From: Pseudonocardia abyssalis | GTDB taxonomy: Bacteria; Actinomycetota; Actinomycetes; Mycobacteriales; Pseudonocardiaceae | Reading direction: 5' to 3' | NCBI RefSeq assembly: GCF_019263705.2 | Contig: NZ_JADQDK010000001.1 | Coordinates: 2,542,001 to 2,606,000 of the forward strand | DNA: 64,000 bases | Shown here: positions 7,400 through 14,988 of the stretch, piece by piece | Layout of the letters: every line of letters starts with the position of its first letter | Numbering within the stretch: the first letter of the stretch is position 1 | Notes under the pieces: model-generated | Databases searched by the model: none | Told to the model about the DNA's origin: nothing | The model's input: only the letters and a program-made list of their open reading frames with translations | Made by a program: the position numbers and the translations under genes

Positions 7400-8382
7400 C
7401 CGGCAGCGACCCGCAGTAACGACAGCATGTCCGACGGTCGCGCCGTCACCTTCTCCACGATCGACATCACCTCGGCGGTGCTGGTCGCGACGTGGACACC
7501 GGGGCGGTCGAGCAGCGCCTGTGCCCACTTGTTCACCCGCACCACCATCTCGGTGAGGATCACCGGGCGGGCGTGGGCGACCGCTCGACGGGCTTGGATT
7601 CGGGCGCCGCTGTGCTCCCCCGCCTCGACGATGATCGTCGCGCGGCCGAACCCGGACATCACGGTGTTGCGCATCGGGAAGGTCTGCTTCGTCGGGGGCG
7701 CCTCCGGCCAAAACTGCGAGAGCAGCAGCCCAGAGTCGGCGATCTGGTCCTGCAACTCGCGGTTGTCCGCCGGGTAGTACTTCCGGATCCCAGTGCCGAT
7801 CACCGCAACAGTGCGCCCGCCCGCCTCCAGCGCAGCCATGTGACCGGCCGTGTCGATTCCGGCCGCAAGCCCGCCGACCACGGTGATGCCGCGCTCCACC
7901 AGGCCCGTCGCGATCGCACGCGCGGCGTCGAGCCCCTGCCGGGACGCCTCCCGGGACCCGACCACCGATACGGCGATCTCGTCGTCGAGGAGCCTGCCCC
8001 GGTGGAACAATACCGGCGGCAGGTCGTGGATTTCGCGGAGCTGCGCCGGGTAGTCGGCGTCCAGGAACGTCAGAAACCCGAGGTCGGCGGCCCGCCACTC
8101 GTCGATGTCCGCGCGTGCCTGGAGCAGCCCAGGCACTGCGGAATCGCTGAACAGGTCGGCGGGGTTGTGCTCGTTCCAGAGCGCGAGCGCGCTGGAGCGG
8201 GCGTCGACCTCGGCCACGATCTGCGGCCACTTCATCCCGCCGGGCCGAGTGCGCAGCAGCGCGACAAGCGCCGCACGCTCGTCATCGCTCCACCAGGTAC
8301 CCACGTTGGGCAGCGTAGGGCCGTCACCGACCGCGGTCAGTACCCGCTCCCGGGCCCACGACCGAGCAACATACTCGAACAT
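7396..8382 (-). CDS. DprA/Smf-like DNA-processing protein
   Basis: A 328-residue protein with a DprA-type Rossmann domain: ISVVGSREAS-like AVSVVGSREASRQG, then GLAAGIDTAGHMAAL, VIGTGIRKYYPADNREL and FPMRNTVMSGF, followed by ATIIVEAGEHSGA, all typical of DprA. The N-terminal region (WWSDDERAALVALL) lacks a clear SAM/HhH domain and the usual C-terminal winged helix is not evident, so it is a divergent member. DprA loads RecA on single-stranded DNA; the superfamily also includes nucleotide-sensing SLOG proteins. Upstream of the ATG the minus strand has an AT-rich catAAT at about -11, which could be the -10 of a leaderless promoter. It leads the DprA-PRTase operon. Confidence 0.85.
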   Translation of the reverse strand: MFEYVARSWARERVLTAVGDGPTLPNVGTWWSDDERAALVALLRTRPGGMKWPQIVAEVDARSSALALWNEHNPADLFSDSAVPGLLQARADIDEWRAADLGFLTFLDADYPAQLREIHDLPPVLFHRGRLLDDEIAVSVVGSREASRQGLDAARAIATGLVERGITVVGGLAAGIDTAGHMAALEAGGRTVAVIGTGIRKYYPADNRELQDQIADSGLLLSQFWPEAPPTKQTFPMRNTVMSGFGRATIIVEAGEHSGARIQARRAVAHARPVILTEMVVRVNKWAQALLDRPGVHVATSTAEVMSIVEKVTARPSDMLSLLRVAAG

Positions 8383-8902
8383 AAGTTCTATTATGATACC
8401 TGAGCAGGCAAAAGGCCACCCCGCATGTGCCTGTCCATCCAGGCGTTGGCCAGATTGTTAATCTGCTCGTCACGGCGGATAGTCCGCACGGGCGTCCCAT
8501 TCGGTTGCTGGGCAGCCTGGCGGCCGGCGGACTGGGGTGATCATCACTCGCCCGGCTCGGACCACCCTTTGATACCGGGACACCGTGCACTGCACTGCCT
8601 GTGACCGTCGTGAGCGAGGTGAGTGCGACCGATGTCAGGTCAGGATCGCGGCCATGCCGCAAACCGGACCGCGACCGTTTGAAGTAGCCAGCTGTCCCGG
8701 TGGCGCCTCGTCGACCCGCCGCACGAACGTCACCCGGCCCGCCTACTCGCCCGCTTCGCGGTTCTGCGGGGCGGCAGGGGATCAGGGTCCCGGATGCATG
8801 CGGTCCATCCTTTTCGAGACCGCACCCTGCCCGGACGCAGCCGCAGTCGCCACGACCGTCACCGCCCGCCCAGACCCGGGCGGGCCACGTGCCCGGGGGC
8901 GG
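8383..8902. other. Gene-free stretch between DprA operon and second backbone
   Basis: About 520 bases without a convincing gene on either strand. The left edge holds the AT-rich probable promoter of the DprA-like gene (8385-8400). The remainder is less GC-biased than neighbouring coding sequence, and its open frames have no recognisable domain or ribosome binding site. I see no direct repeats or tRNA here. Confidence 0.5.
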
Positions 8903-9124
8903 TCAGCGCGGGCTGGTCTCGACGCCGACGTGCGCGAGCTCCTGCAGGGTGTGCTGCAGGAGCGTGGCCAGGGACTCGAGCGCGTCGAACGCGAGGGACA
9001 GGTCGTCGCAGAGGCGGGCGACGCGAACTTCGTCGCGGGCTTGGCAGACCTGCGCCTCGAGGACGGCGAGTCGGGTCGCGCGGGTGTCGGACTCGGTGAT
9101 CTCGGTGGTGGCGGTGATGGTCAT
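8903..9124 (-). CDS. Small coiled-coil hypothetical protein
   Basis: A 73-residue protein, ATG at 9124 with GGAGG 7 bases upstream. After a Thr-rich start (MTITATTEI) it is a continuous amphipathic helix with heptad-like leucines (LAVLEAQV, RVARLCDDLSLAFDALESLATLLQH), probably a coiled coil or a small helical bundle. It has no homologue I recognise. Its upstream region is the same kind of leader that precedes ssb, so it probably belongs to the same regulated set of plasmid genes. Confidence 0.6.
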   Translation of the reverse strand: MTITATTEITESDTRATRLAVLEAQVCQARDEVRVARLCDDLSLAFDALESLATLLQHTLQELAHVGVETSPR

Positions 9125-9162
9125 GAGGGCCTCCGGTGCTCGGCGTTGGGGGAACGCGGCGA

Positions 9163-9340
9163 AGCCTCAGCGCGCCGGGGCGGGGGTCCCGCAGGGACGG
9201 CGGGGGTTCTGGCTCGCCCATCCCGGTGTGCTCGCCTTCCCGACCGGCGGCCGATGTCGGATCCGCACGCGATCTCACCGGGATGGGCGGGCCGGGTTCA
9301 TCGCCGCTTGCCCCCGCCCCGGTGTGCTGACCTCCGGGCG
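9163..9340 (-). repeat. ssb-type conserved leader, copy A (partner 11202-11375)
   Basis: This leader shares its ends and middle blocks with the region upstream of ssb (gcctcagc, agggacggcgggggtt, ggttcatcgccgct, tgctgacctccgggcg). Between the blocks lies a perfect 14-bp inverted repeat, cgcccatcccggtg (9215-9228) and caccgggatgggcg (9275-9288). The ssb copy has an inverted repeat at the same place with a different sequence. Keeping the pairing but not the sequence suggests a structural role, possibly in the transcript. Confidence 0.65.
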
Positions 9341-9510
9341 ATCCACCTGAGCCGAGCACCGGAGGCCCGACCCATCGCGGCTGCCGAGCTCGGGGGCGTG
9401 CCGGACCACCACCCCGGGGATCCTGCGGAGAGCTGCATGACAGCGGCATCGTGCGATGGGAGGGCGTCCCTGCGGCCGAGCCGGTCGCGGATGCGGCGGG
9501 ACGTCCGGAG

Positions 9511-10452
9511 CTACATCCGGTTGCCGATGTCGTCGAAACAGCGGGGGAACCGGGCGCCGTAGGCAAGTCCGTCGGATACATCGCGATCGACCTGCGCGCG
9601 GGTGTAGCCGTCGACGCCGAGGTAGCCACGGGCGGCATCGATGAGCGCTGCGCGGGCAGCGGTCGCGCTGAGGGCAGATCCTCCGACCCAGTGCCCGAGC
9701 CTGCGCGCCGCGCGCAGCAGCGTCTGGTGGCGATGTCCGACGGTCGCCGCGGCGACGGCGGCGCACTCGCCGTCGACGACGGCACGCAGGTAGGCCCCCG
9801 CCCTCCCGTCGGGCAGCGGCGTGTTCGAGATCCGGTGCGGGGTCCGTGGGGCAGGTGCGGGTGCGGGTGGGGTGAGCGCAGAGACCAGCCAGTCCGGAAG
9901 CTCGGCCACCGGGCGGCACCTCACGACCCGGTAGAAGCCTGCGGCCCGGACGGACCCCGCAGCGACGACGTACCCACCATGGCCGCGACTGTCTACGTTC
10001 GCCCCAAGTGCACCCTGGGTGTTGCGTAACGCCGCACCGTCTGGCTGGCGGAAGTACAAGTGCAGCCCGCCCGGCGTCGCGACCGTGTACGTATCGGTGG
10101 GTGGCGGCTCGCCGGCCGCGGCGGCGAGCCGACGAAGCATGTCGTACCCGTCCCGCGTGCTGGCCGACCGCGACCGCACGGAGGCGCCTTGCCGGGCGTC
10201 GAGGTCGATGACGAGAAGCCCGGATCTTCCCGTACTGACGGCCACGTTCCACGGCATCGCCCGCCACCATGCCGTGATCTGGTCGGGGTCGGTCGTGGCG
10301 GCGTTCTCCCAATCGGCGATCGCCGGCACCTTGCCACGGGGAACGGCGGGGAACACCCGCCAACCGTTCCGGGCGGCGCGTGCAGCTGCCGCGCCGAGCC
10401 GGCCCAACGCAGGCGTCGGCGCAGCGGGTGGACAGTGCTGATGGTCGGTCAC
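9511..10452 (-). CDS. Bifunctional primase/polymerase (Prim-Pol, AEP superfamily)
   Basis: A 313-residue protein with a Prim-Pol domain (PF09250 type). The acid motif of archaeo-eukaryotic primases is LLVIDLDA near residue 86; the later TPGGLHLYF carries the sxH-like motif and SRGHGGYVVAAGS the third. The C-terminal third (HQTLLRAARRLGHWVGG ... ARGYLGVDGYTRAQVDR) resembles primase C-terminal helices and lacks a helicase. It probably primes replication of the element. GTG at 10452 was chosen because AGGAGA lies 7 bases upstream; a longer reading adds 56 low-complexity residues. It follows ssb on the same strand after a strong hairpin. Confidence 0.85.
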   Translation of the reverse strand: MTDHQHCPPAAPTPALGRLGAAAARAARNGWRVFPAVPRGKVPAIADWENAATTDPDQITAWWRAMPWNVAVSTGRSGLLVIDLDARQGASVRSRSASTRDGYDMLRRLAAAAGEPPPTDTYTVATPGGLHLYFRQPDGAALRNTQGALGANVDSRGHGGYVVAAGSVRAAGFYRVVRCRPVAELPDWLVSALTPPAPAPAPRTPHRISNTPLPDGRAGAYLRAVVDGECAAVAAATVGHRHQTLLRAARRLGHWVGGSALSATAARAALIDAARGYLGVDGYTRAQVDRDVSDGLAYGARFPRCFDDIGNRM

Positions 10453-10618
10453 GATGTTCTCCTCGCGTCGGAGCACCGGGGCGGTCTGCGGTTCCGGACC
10501 GCGCGCCGCATCGTGTCCGGGTGTGGGTGCTCGGGTAGCGGCTGGCGCGTGGTCCGGGTTCGCGGGCACGGTGCGAAACCGACGCGAGGACACCCACAGG
10601 TAGGTCGTCTGCGAGCAC

Positions 10619-10657
10619 ATCGGCGGGCCCGGACCGCTGAGGTCCAGGCCCGCCGAT
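10619..10657. terminator. Strong hairpin between ssb and Prim-Pol gene
   Basis: Seventeen-base arms (atcggcgggcccggacc and ggtccaggcccgccgat) pair with one mismatch around a gctga loop, starting 8 bases beyond the ssb stop. No T run follows, as is common for actinomycete I-type terminators. It could terminate or attenuate read-through from ssb towards the primase gene. Confidence 0.6.
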
Positions 10658-10665
10658 GATCTGAC

Positions 10666-11154
10666 TCAGTCGGAACCGACGATGGCGAGCTCGGGCCGGG
10701 TGACCGGCTCCGGCGCGGGCTCGTCGGCGGGCGCGTCGCCGTCCGGCTGGGCGGCGTCGGGCTCGGTGCGATCAGCCCGGTCCGCGTCGTGGGCGGGGCG
10801 GGAGTTCTTGACCAGGGTGGCGGTGGCGTAGCGCAGGCTCGCGGCGACGTCGGCGGCTTCGAGCTGAATCCGGCGCACCTGGGTGCCGTCGTCGCGCTTG
10901 TAGCTGTCGTCGGCGAACTCGCCGGTGACCGCGACGGTGGCGCCCTTGTCCAGACTGGCCGCGATGTTCTCGGCCAGGCCGTTGAAGCACACGACCCGGT
11001 GGAACACCGGGGGCAGGTCGACCCAGCGGCCGGTTCCGCGGTTGAGCCGGCGCCGGTTGGCCGCGACGGTGAAGGTCGCGACCGGGACCCCGGAGCGGGA
11101 GAACCGCAGCTCGGGCTTGCCGGTGACGTTGCCGTGGACGGTGATCTTGTTCAT
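10666..11154 (-). CDS. ssb: Single-stranded DNA-binding protein
   Basis: A 162-residue SSB. The OB fold starts MNKITVHGNVTGKPELRF and continues VPVATFTVAANRR, HRVVCFNGLAENIAASLDKG, ATVAVTGEFADDSYKRDDG and VRRIQLEAADVAASLRYA, all diagnostic of bacterial SSB. The C-terminal tail is acidic and Pro-rich but ends IVGSD rather than the usual DDDIPF, so it may not recruit the host replisome in the normal way, a trait seen in plasmid SSBs. GAGGAG lies upstream of the ATG. It probably acts in replication or conjugative transfer of the element. A conserved structured leader precedes it. Confidence 0.92.
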   Translation of the reverse strand: MNKITVHGNVTGKPELRFSRSGVPVATFTVAANRRRLNRGTGRWVDLPPVFHRVVCFNGLAENIAASLDKGATVAVTGEFADDSYKRDDGTQVRRIQLEAADVAASLRYATATLVKNSRPAHDADRADRTEPDAAQPDGDAPADEPAPEPVTRPELAIVGSD

Positions 11155-11201
11155 CGTGGTGTCTCCTCGTGAGGTGGGTGTCGGTGGGTGACGCGGCCCT
11201 G

Positions 11202-11375
11202 GCCTCAGCACGGCGCGGGTGGGGTCCCGGTAGGGACGGCGGGGGTTCCGGGCTCGTCCGACCGGGGTGGGAACGCCGCAGGCGTCCGAGCGCAGCGAGG
11301 CTCGTCCCACCCGGTCGGACCTGGGCCCAGGTTCATCGCCGCTCGCCCTACCCGTGTTGTGCTGACCTCCGGGCG
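11202..11375 (-). repeat. ssb-type conserved leader, copy B
   Basis: This is the ssb upstream counterpart of 9163-9340, with the same flanking blocks. The central inverted repeat is gtccgaccgg...ggtggga (11256-11272) with tcccacccggtcggac (11305-11320), paired with one bulged G, and is unrelated in sequence to the hairpin in copy A. Conserved flanks with an interchangeable hairpin are evidence for selection on structure. Confidence 0.65.
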
Positions 11376-11731
11376 TCCCCCTGGACACCCCCCGCGGGAT
11401 GACCGGCGATGAGGAGCACTGGCCCGCACTGCCATCATCATGAGGAACCGTGATGCCCGAACCCGCTCCGTCGCCCTTGGGTTCGACCGTTGCCGCAGGT
11501 AACGGCACCGTGCCCGGAGCGCCGTGGCTGCGCGACCAGACCCGGGCCAGTTCAACCCGGACCGCTTCCACGCGACGCGGTCCGCCGTGGTTGGTGCGAA
11601 CGGACGGCCGCCTGCCGCCGGGGTCTGCGCTGTTCGCCCTGCTACGCCACCCCGTGGCTCGGACCGAGCCTGCGCGGGCTAGCTAGCTCGCCGTGGGTGT
11701 GATCACCTGATCTGGCCCCACTTCGGCCGGT
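11376..11731. other. Gene-free stretch left of the IS21-family element
   Basis: About 350 bases with no convincing gene. The right end (11710-11731) contains a degenerate copy of the ggccccactt/ttcggcc words that occur in the IS terminal repeats, so it may include an older terminal fragment. No promoter or RNA gene was recognised. Confidence 0.4.
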
Positions 11732-11865
11732 TGTCGTCACGAATTTCGGCCCCACCGGGGTGGTGACGTTCCCGCTGTGGGTGGGCCGGTGTGTCGTCAC
11801 GAATGTTGGCCCCACCCCGGTTCAGATCTTGCGTGTCGGTGTCGTCGGCGCGGGGGTCGGTCAGG

Positions 11866-13395
11866 ATGGGTTCGCGGGTGGAGCTGTTCGAGAGGATCCG
11901 GCGTGAGCGCCGGCTGGAGGACGTGTCGATCCGGGAGCTCGCTGATCGATATCAGGTGCATCGGCGCACGGTGCGCCAGGCGCTCGAGGACGCGGTCCCG
12001 CCACCGCGCAAGGCCTATCCGCCGCGACCGCGTCCGGCGATCGACCCGTGGACGAAGGTCATCGACGGCTGGCTGCTCGCCGATCGGGACGCGCCACGCA
12101 AGCAGCGCCACACCGCACGCCGGATCTGGCAACGCCTGGTCGCCGAGCACGGCGCGACGTGCTCGGAGGTGAGCGTGAGCCGCTATGTCGGGACGCGGCG
12201 TGTCGAGCTGGGCCTGGTCCGGGTCGAGGTGTCGATCCCGCAGACCCACCCGCCCGGCGCCGAGGCGGAGGTCGACTTCGGGGAGTTCCACGCGGTCCTG
12301 GGCGGGGTCGCGGTGAAGTGCTGGATGTTCGTGATGCGGCTGTCGAACTCCGGGCGGGCGTTCCATATCGCGTTCGCCACCCAAGCCCAGGAGGCGTTCC
12401 TCGACGGCCATGTCCGGGCGTTCACCCACTTCGGCGGGGTCCCGGCGCTGCTGCGCTACGACAACCTGAAACCGGCGGTGGTCCGGGTCTGCAAAGGACG
12501 CGACCGCACGGAGTCCGAGCGGTTCATCGCGCTGCGCAGCCACTACGGGTTCGACTCGTTCTTCTGCCGCCCGGGCCTGGCCGGCGCGCATGAGAAGGGC
12601 GGGGTCGAGGGCGAGATCGGCCGGTTCCGCCGCCGCCACCTGGTCCCGGTCCCGAACCTGGGCTCCCTCGCCGAGCTCAACACGCTCCTCGCCAGCGCTG
12701 ACGTCCTCGACGACGCCCGGGTGATCACCGGCCGGCCGGTCACCGTCGCCGCCGCGTTCACCGCCGAGGCGCCGACGCTGATGGCGTTGCCGGGCGAGGG
12801 GTTCGACTGCGCCCGGCTGCTGTCCGCCCGGGTCGACGCGAAGGCCCGGGTGTCGGTCCGGCAGGTCAACTACTCGGTCCCGGCCCGGTTCGCCGGTCGC
12901 CGCCTGTCCGTCCGCCTCGGCGCCACGACCGTCGAGGTCCTCGACGGTCCGACGGTCGTGGCCCGCCACGAACGGGGGGTCGGGAAGTTCTTCGACGTCC
13001 TGGCCCTGGATCACTACCTCGAGGTCCTCAAGACCAAGCCCGGCGCGCTGCCCGGCGCCACCGCCCTGGCCCAGGCCCGGCAGTCCGGGGTGTTCACCGC
13101 CGCCCATCAGGCCTACTGGGACGCCGCTCGCGCCGCGAAGGGCGACACCCTCGGAACCCGGTGGCTGATCGAGATCCTGCTGGCCCACCGCACACATCCG
13201 GCGCCTGCGTTGGCCGCGGCGATGGGCCGGGCGGTGGCCTCCGGCGCACTCGACCCGCACGTGGTGATCATCGACGCTCGCCGCGGGGCCACCCCGATCG
13301 CACCCGTGGTCGACATCGCCGCGCTGGCCCGTTACGACCGCCCGACACCCATCCTCGTCGACTACGACGACCTGCTCACCGGAAGCGGCACATGA
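11866..13395 (+). CDS. istA: IS21-family transposase IstA
   Basis: The 509-residue transposase has an N-terminal helix-turn-helix (FERIRRERRLEDVSIRELAD, YQVHRRTVRQALE) and an rve/DDE integrase core: first Asp in AEVDFGEF, second Asp in ALLRYDNLKPAV, and Glu in KGGVEGEIGRF. The C-terminal part (VNYSVPARFAGRRLSVRL) is the usual IstA beta domain. The ATG at 11866 gives MGSRVELFERI, the normal family start; a longer reading runs into the terminal repeat. The stop overlaps istB in ATGA, so the two are coupled. All catalytic residues are present. Confidence 0.92.
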   Translation: MGSRVELFERIRRERRLEDVSIRELADRYQVHRRTVRQALEDAVPPPRKAYPPRPRPAIDPWTKVIDGWLLADRDAPRKQRHTARRIWQRLVAEHGATCSEVSVSRYVGTRRVELGLVRVEVSIPQTHPPGAEAEVDFGEFHAVLGGVAVKCWMFVMRLSNSGRAFHIAFATQAQEAFLDGHVRAFTHFGGVPALLRYDNLKPAVVRVCKGRDRTESERFIALRSHYGFDSFFCRPGLAGAHEKGGVEGEIGRFRRRHLVPVPNLGSLAELNTLLASADVLDDARVITGRPVTVAAAFTAEAPTLMALPGEGFDCARLLSARVDAKARVSVRQVNYSVPARFAGRRLSVRLGATTVEVLDGPTVVARHERGVGKFFDVLALDHYLEVLKTKPGALPGATALAQARQSGVFTAAHQAYWDAARAAKGDTLGTRWLIEILLAHRTHPAPALAAAMGRAVASGALDPHVVIIDARRGATPIAPVVDIAALARYDRPTPILVDYDDLLTGSGT

Positions 13396-14213
13396 CCACC
13401 ACCCCCACGACCACCCCGAACGGGCGCACCGCGAGCGAGGGCACCGTCGACGCCGCGGCGCAGGCCTCGATCGGGGCGGCGACCCGGGAGCTGCACCTGC
13501 CCACCGTCCGCGCCGAAGCCACCCGCCTGGCCGACATCGCAGCCCGCGAACGCCGCACCCACCTCGGCTACCTCGCCGAGGTCCTCGCCGCCGAGGTCGA
13601 CGACCGCACCGCACGCCGCCGGGCCCGCCGCATCGCCGACGCGAAGTTCCCCCGGCTCAAACGGCTCGCGGAGTTCAACGTCGACGCCGTCCCCACCATC
13701 CCCGCCGCGACCCTGGGCCACCTCGCCGCCGGGCACTACATGAACGCCGGTGAACCCGTCGTGCTCCTCGGCGATTCCGGCACCGGCAAGTCCCACCTGC
13801 TCATCGGGCTCGGGCTGGCCGCCTGCGAACAAGGCCGCCGCGTCCGCTACGTCACCACCGCGCACCTGGTCAACGAACTCGTCGAAGCCGCCGACGAACG
13901 CGTCCTGTCCCGCGTCGTCGCCCGCTACGGCCGCCTCGACCTGCTCTGCCTCGACGAACTCGGCTACGTCCAGATCGACCCACGCGGCGCCGAGCTGCTG
14001 TTCCAGATCATCACCGAACGCGAAGAACGCGCCTCGATCGCGATCGCCACGAACCTGCCCTTCTCCGAATGGGGCACCGTGTTCCCCGACCCGCGCCTGG
14101 TCGCCGCCATCGTCGACCGCGTCACCTTCAACGCCCACATCCTCGAAACCGGCACCCAGTCCTACCGGCTCCGCACCAGCCGCACCGCGACCCGCCGCAA
14201 GCGCACCAGCTGA
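13392..14213 (+). CDS. istB: IS21-family ATP-binding helper IstB
   Basis: A 273-residue AAA+ protein related to DnaC. Walker A is VVLLGDSGTGKSHLLIGLG, Walker B is LDLLCLDELGYV, followed by sensor 1 SIAIATNLPFSEW and the IstB-type end RVTFNAHILETGTQSYRL. IstB cooperates with IstA in target choice and strand transfer. It starts in the ATGA overlap at the end of istA and ends 27 bases before the right terminal repeat. A roughly 70-residue low-complexity N-terminus precedes the core domain, longer than in classical IstB. Confidence 0.92.
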   Translation: MTTTPTTTPNGRTASEGTVDAAAQASIGAATRELHLPTVRAEATRLADIAARERRTHLGYLAEVLAAEVDDRTARRRARRIADAKFPRLKRLAEFNVDAVPTIPAATLGHLAAGHYMNAGEPVVLLGDSGTGKSHLLIGLGLAACEQGRRVRYVTTAHLVNELVEAADERVLSRVVARYGRLDLLCLDELGYVQIDPRGAELLFQIITEREERASIAIATNLPFSEWGTVFPDPRLVAAIVDRVTFNAHILETGTQSYRLRTSRTATRRKRTS

Positions 14214-14470
14214 TCAATCAGACCACCGCACGCTCAGCCCGGGGCCGAACTTCGTGACGACACCCATCGCCGTCCTGGCCGGACGCCTCGACGCGATGTG
14301 CTGCACCCGACCCGTCCTGGCCGCAGCGCTACTACAGCGTCGACGAGAAGGCCGCCGCCAACAACGCATTCACCGACCACCGGAGGCCACATGACCGGTT
14401 CCCGATCGACTGGCGGAGCGGCGGGAGCGAACCCGACGCCGCGCCCGGGCGGGGCGACGGCGGGCGGCGG

Positions 14471-14914
14471 TCAGGTGATGGAGATCGGCGCCGGTGGGCG
14501 TTGGGCCAGACGGGCCACCATGTGGCCCTGCATCGGCGGGGACGGCGGCCAGGTCCGGTCCTGCTCGACCTGGTGCACGCCGTCGATCCTCAGCGTCCAG
14601 TCCCCGACCCGGTCCGGTGGACAACGCCGGGCCCGGGCTGTGGTGGCGACGACCAGGGGTGTCCCGTCGGCGTGACGGGCCGTGGCGGTAACGGCGATGG
14701 CGATGTCGCCGTCGGGCAGCACGGTCTCGCGGTAGTCCAGCGCGACCGGGGTCGCGTCGGCGTGCCGGCAGATCTCGACGAGCAGGCCGCGGGCAGCGTT
14801 GTGCGCCCCGAGCATCCCAACACTGCCGGTGCGCGGGATCGTCGTGAGGACGTGGGCGGGCAGGACGTAGCTGCGGCACCAGTCGTAGCGGGTGAAGCAC
14901 TGCGGGAACATCAT
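14471..14914 (-). CDS. Hypothetical protein next to ParB-like gene
   Basis: A 147-residue protein starting at tandem ATGs (14914), with AGGAG 6 bases upstream. The sequence looks like a beta-rich domain: MMFPQCFTRYDWCRSYVLPA, IPRTGSVGMLGAHNAARGL, then VALDYRETVLPDGDIAIAVT and PLVVATTARARRC. No catalytic motif or family is recognised. It follows the ParB-like gene by 74 bases on the same strand and may be co-transcribed with it. The first backbone may have a counterpart left of the window. Confidence 0.6.
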   Translation of the reverse strand: MMFPQCFTRYDWCRSYVLPAHVLTTIPRTGSVGMLGAHNAARGLLVEICRHADATPVALDYRETVLPDGDIAIAVTATARHADGTPLVVATTARARRCPPDRVGDWTLRIDGVHQVEQDRTWPPSPPMQGHMVARLAQRPPAPISIT

Positions 14915-14988
14915 CGATCTCCTTCCAACGAAGCGAGTGGTTGGCCGGTGGGGCCACCGCCGCGGGGGTGGCCCCACCGACCCGCGGA

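Larger units (their letters stand above)
11732..14262 (+). mobile_element. IS21-family insertion sequence (2.53 kb)
   Basis: The element has istA and istB in the usual order and terminal inverted repeats. The left end starts tgtcgtcacgaatttcggcc (11732) and a second internal copy, tgtcgtcacgaatgttggcc, starts about 60 bases further in, the multiple-repeat pattern typical of IS21. The right end, ggccgaacttcgtgacgaca, finishes at 14262. I could not identify a target duplication at these ends, so the exact boundary or age is uncertain. It separates ssb from the parB-like part of the second backbone. Confidence 0.85.

Noticed and set aside
9163..11375. CRISPR array from repeated intergenic blocks
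   Set aside because: Only two long copies 2 kb apart, with no short regularly spaced repeats and no cas genes.
11797..13614. A 605-residue minus-strand reading frame opposite the IS21-family genes
   Set aside because: It is the antisense shadow of istA and istB, Arg/Pro/Gly-rich with no domain; the plus-strand genes have complete family motifs.
11724..14270. Target-site duplication of the IS21-family element
   Set aside because: The bases flanking the terminal repeats do not match; none can be assigned.
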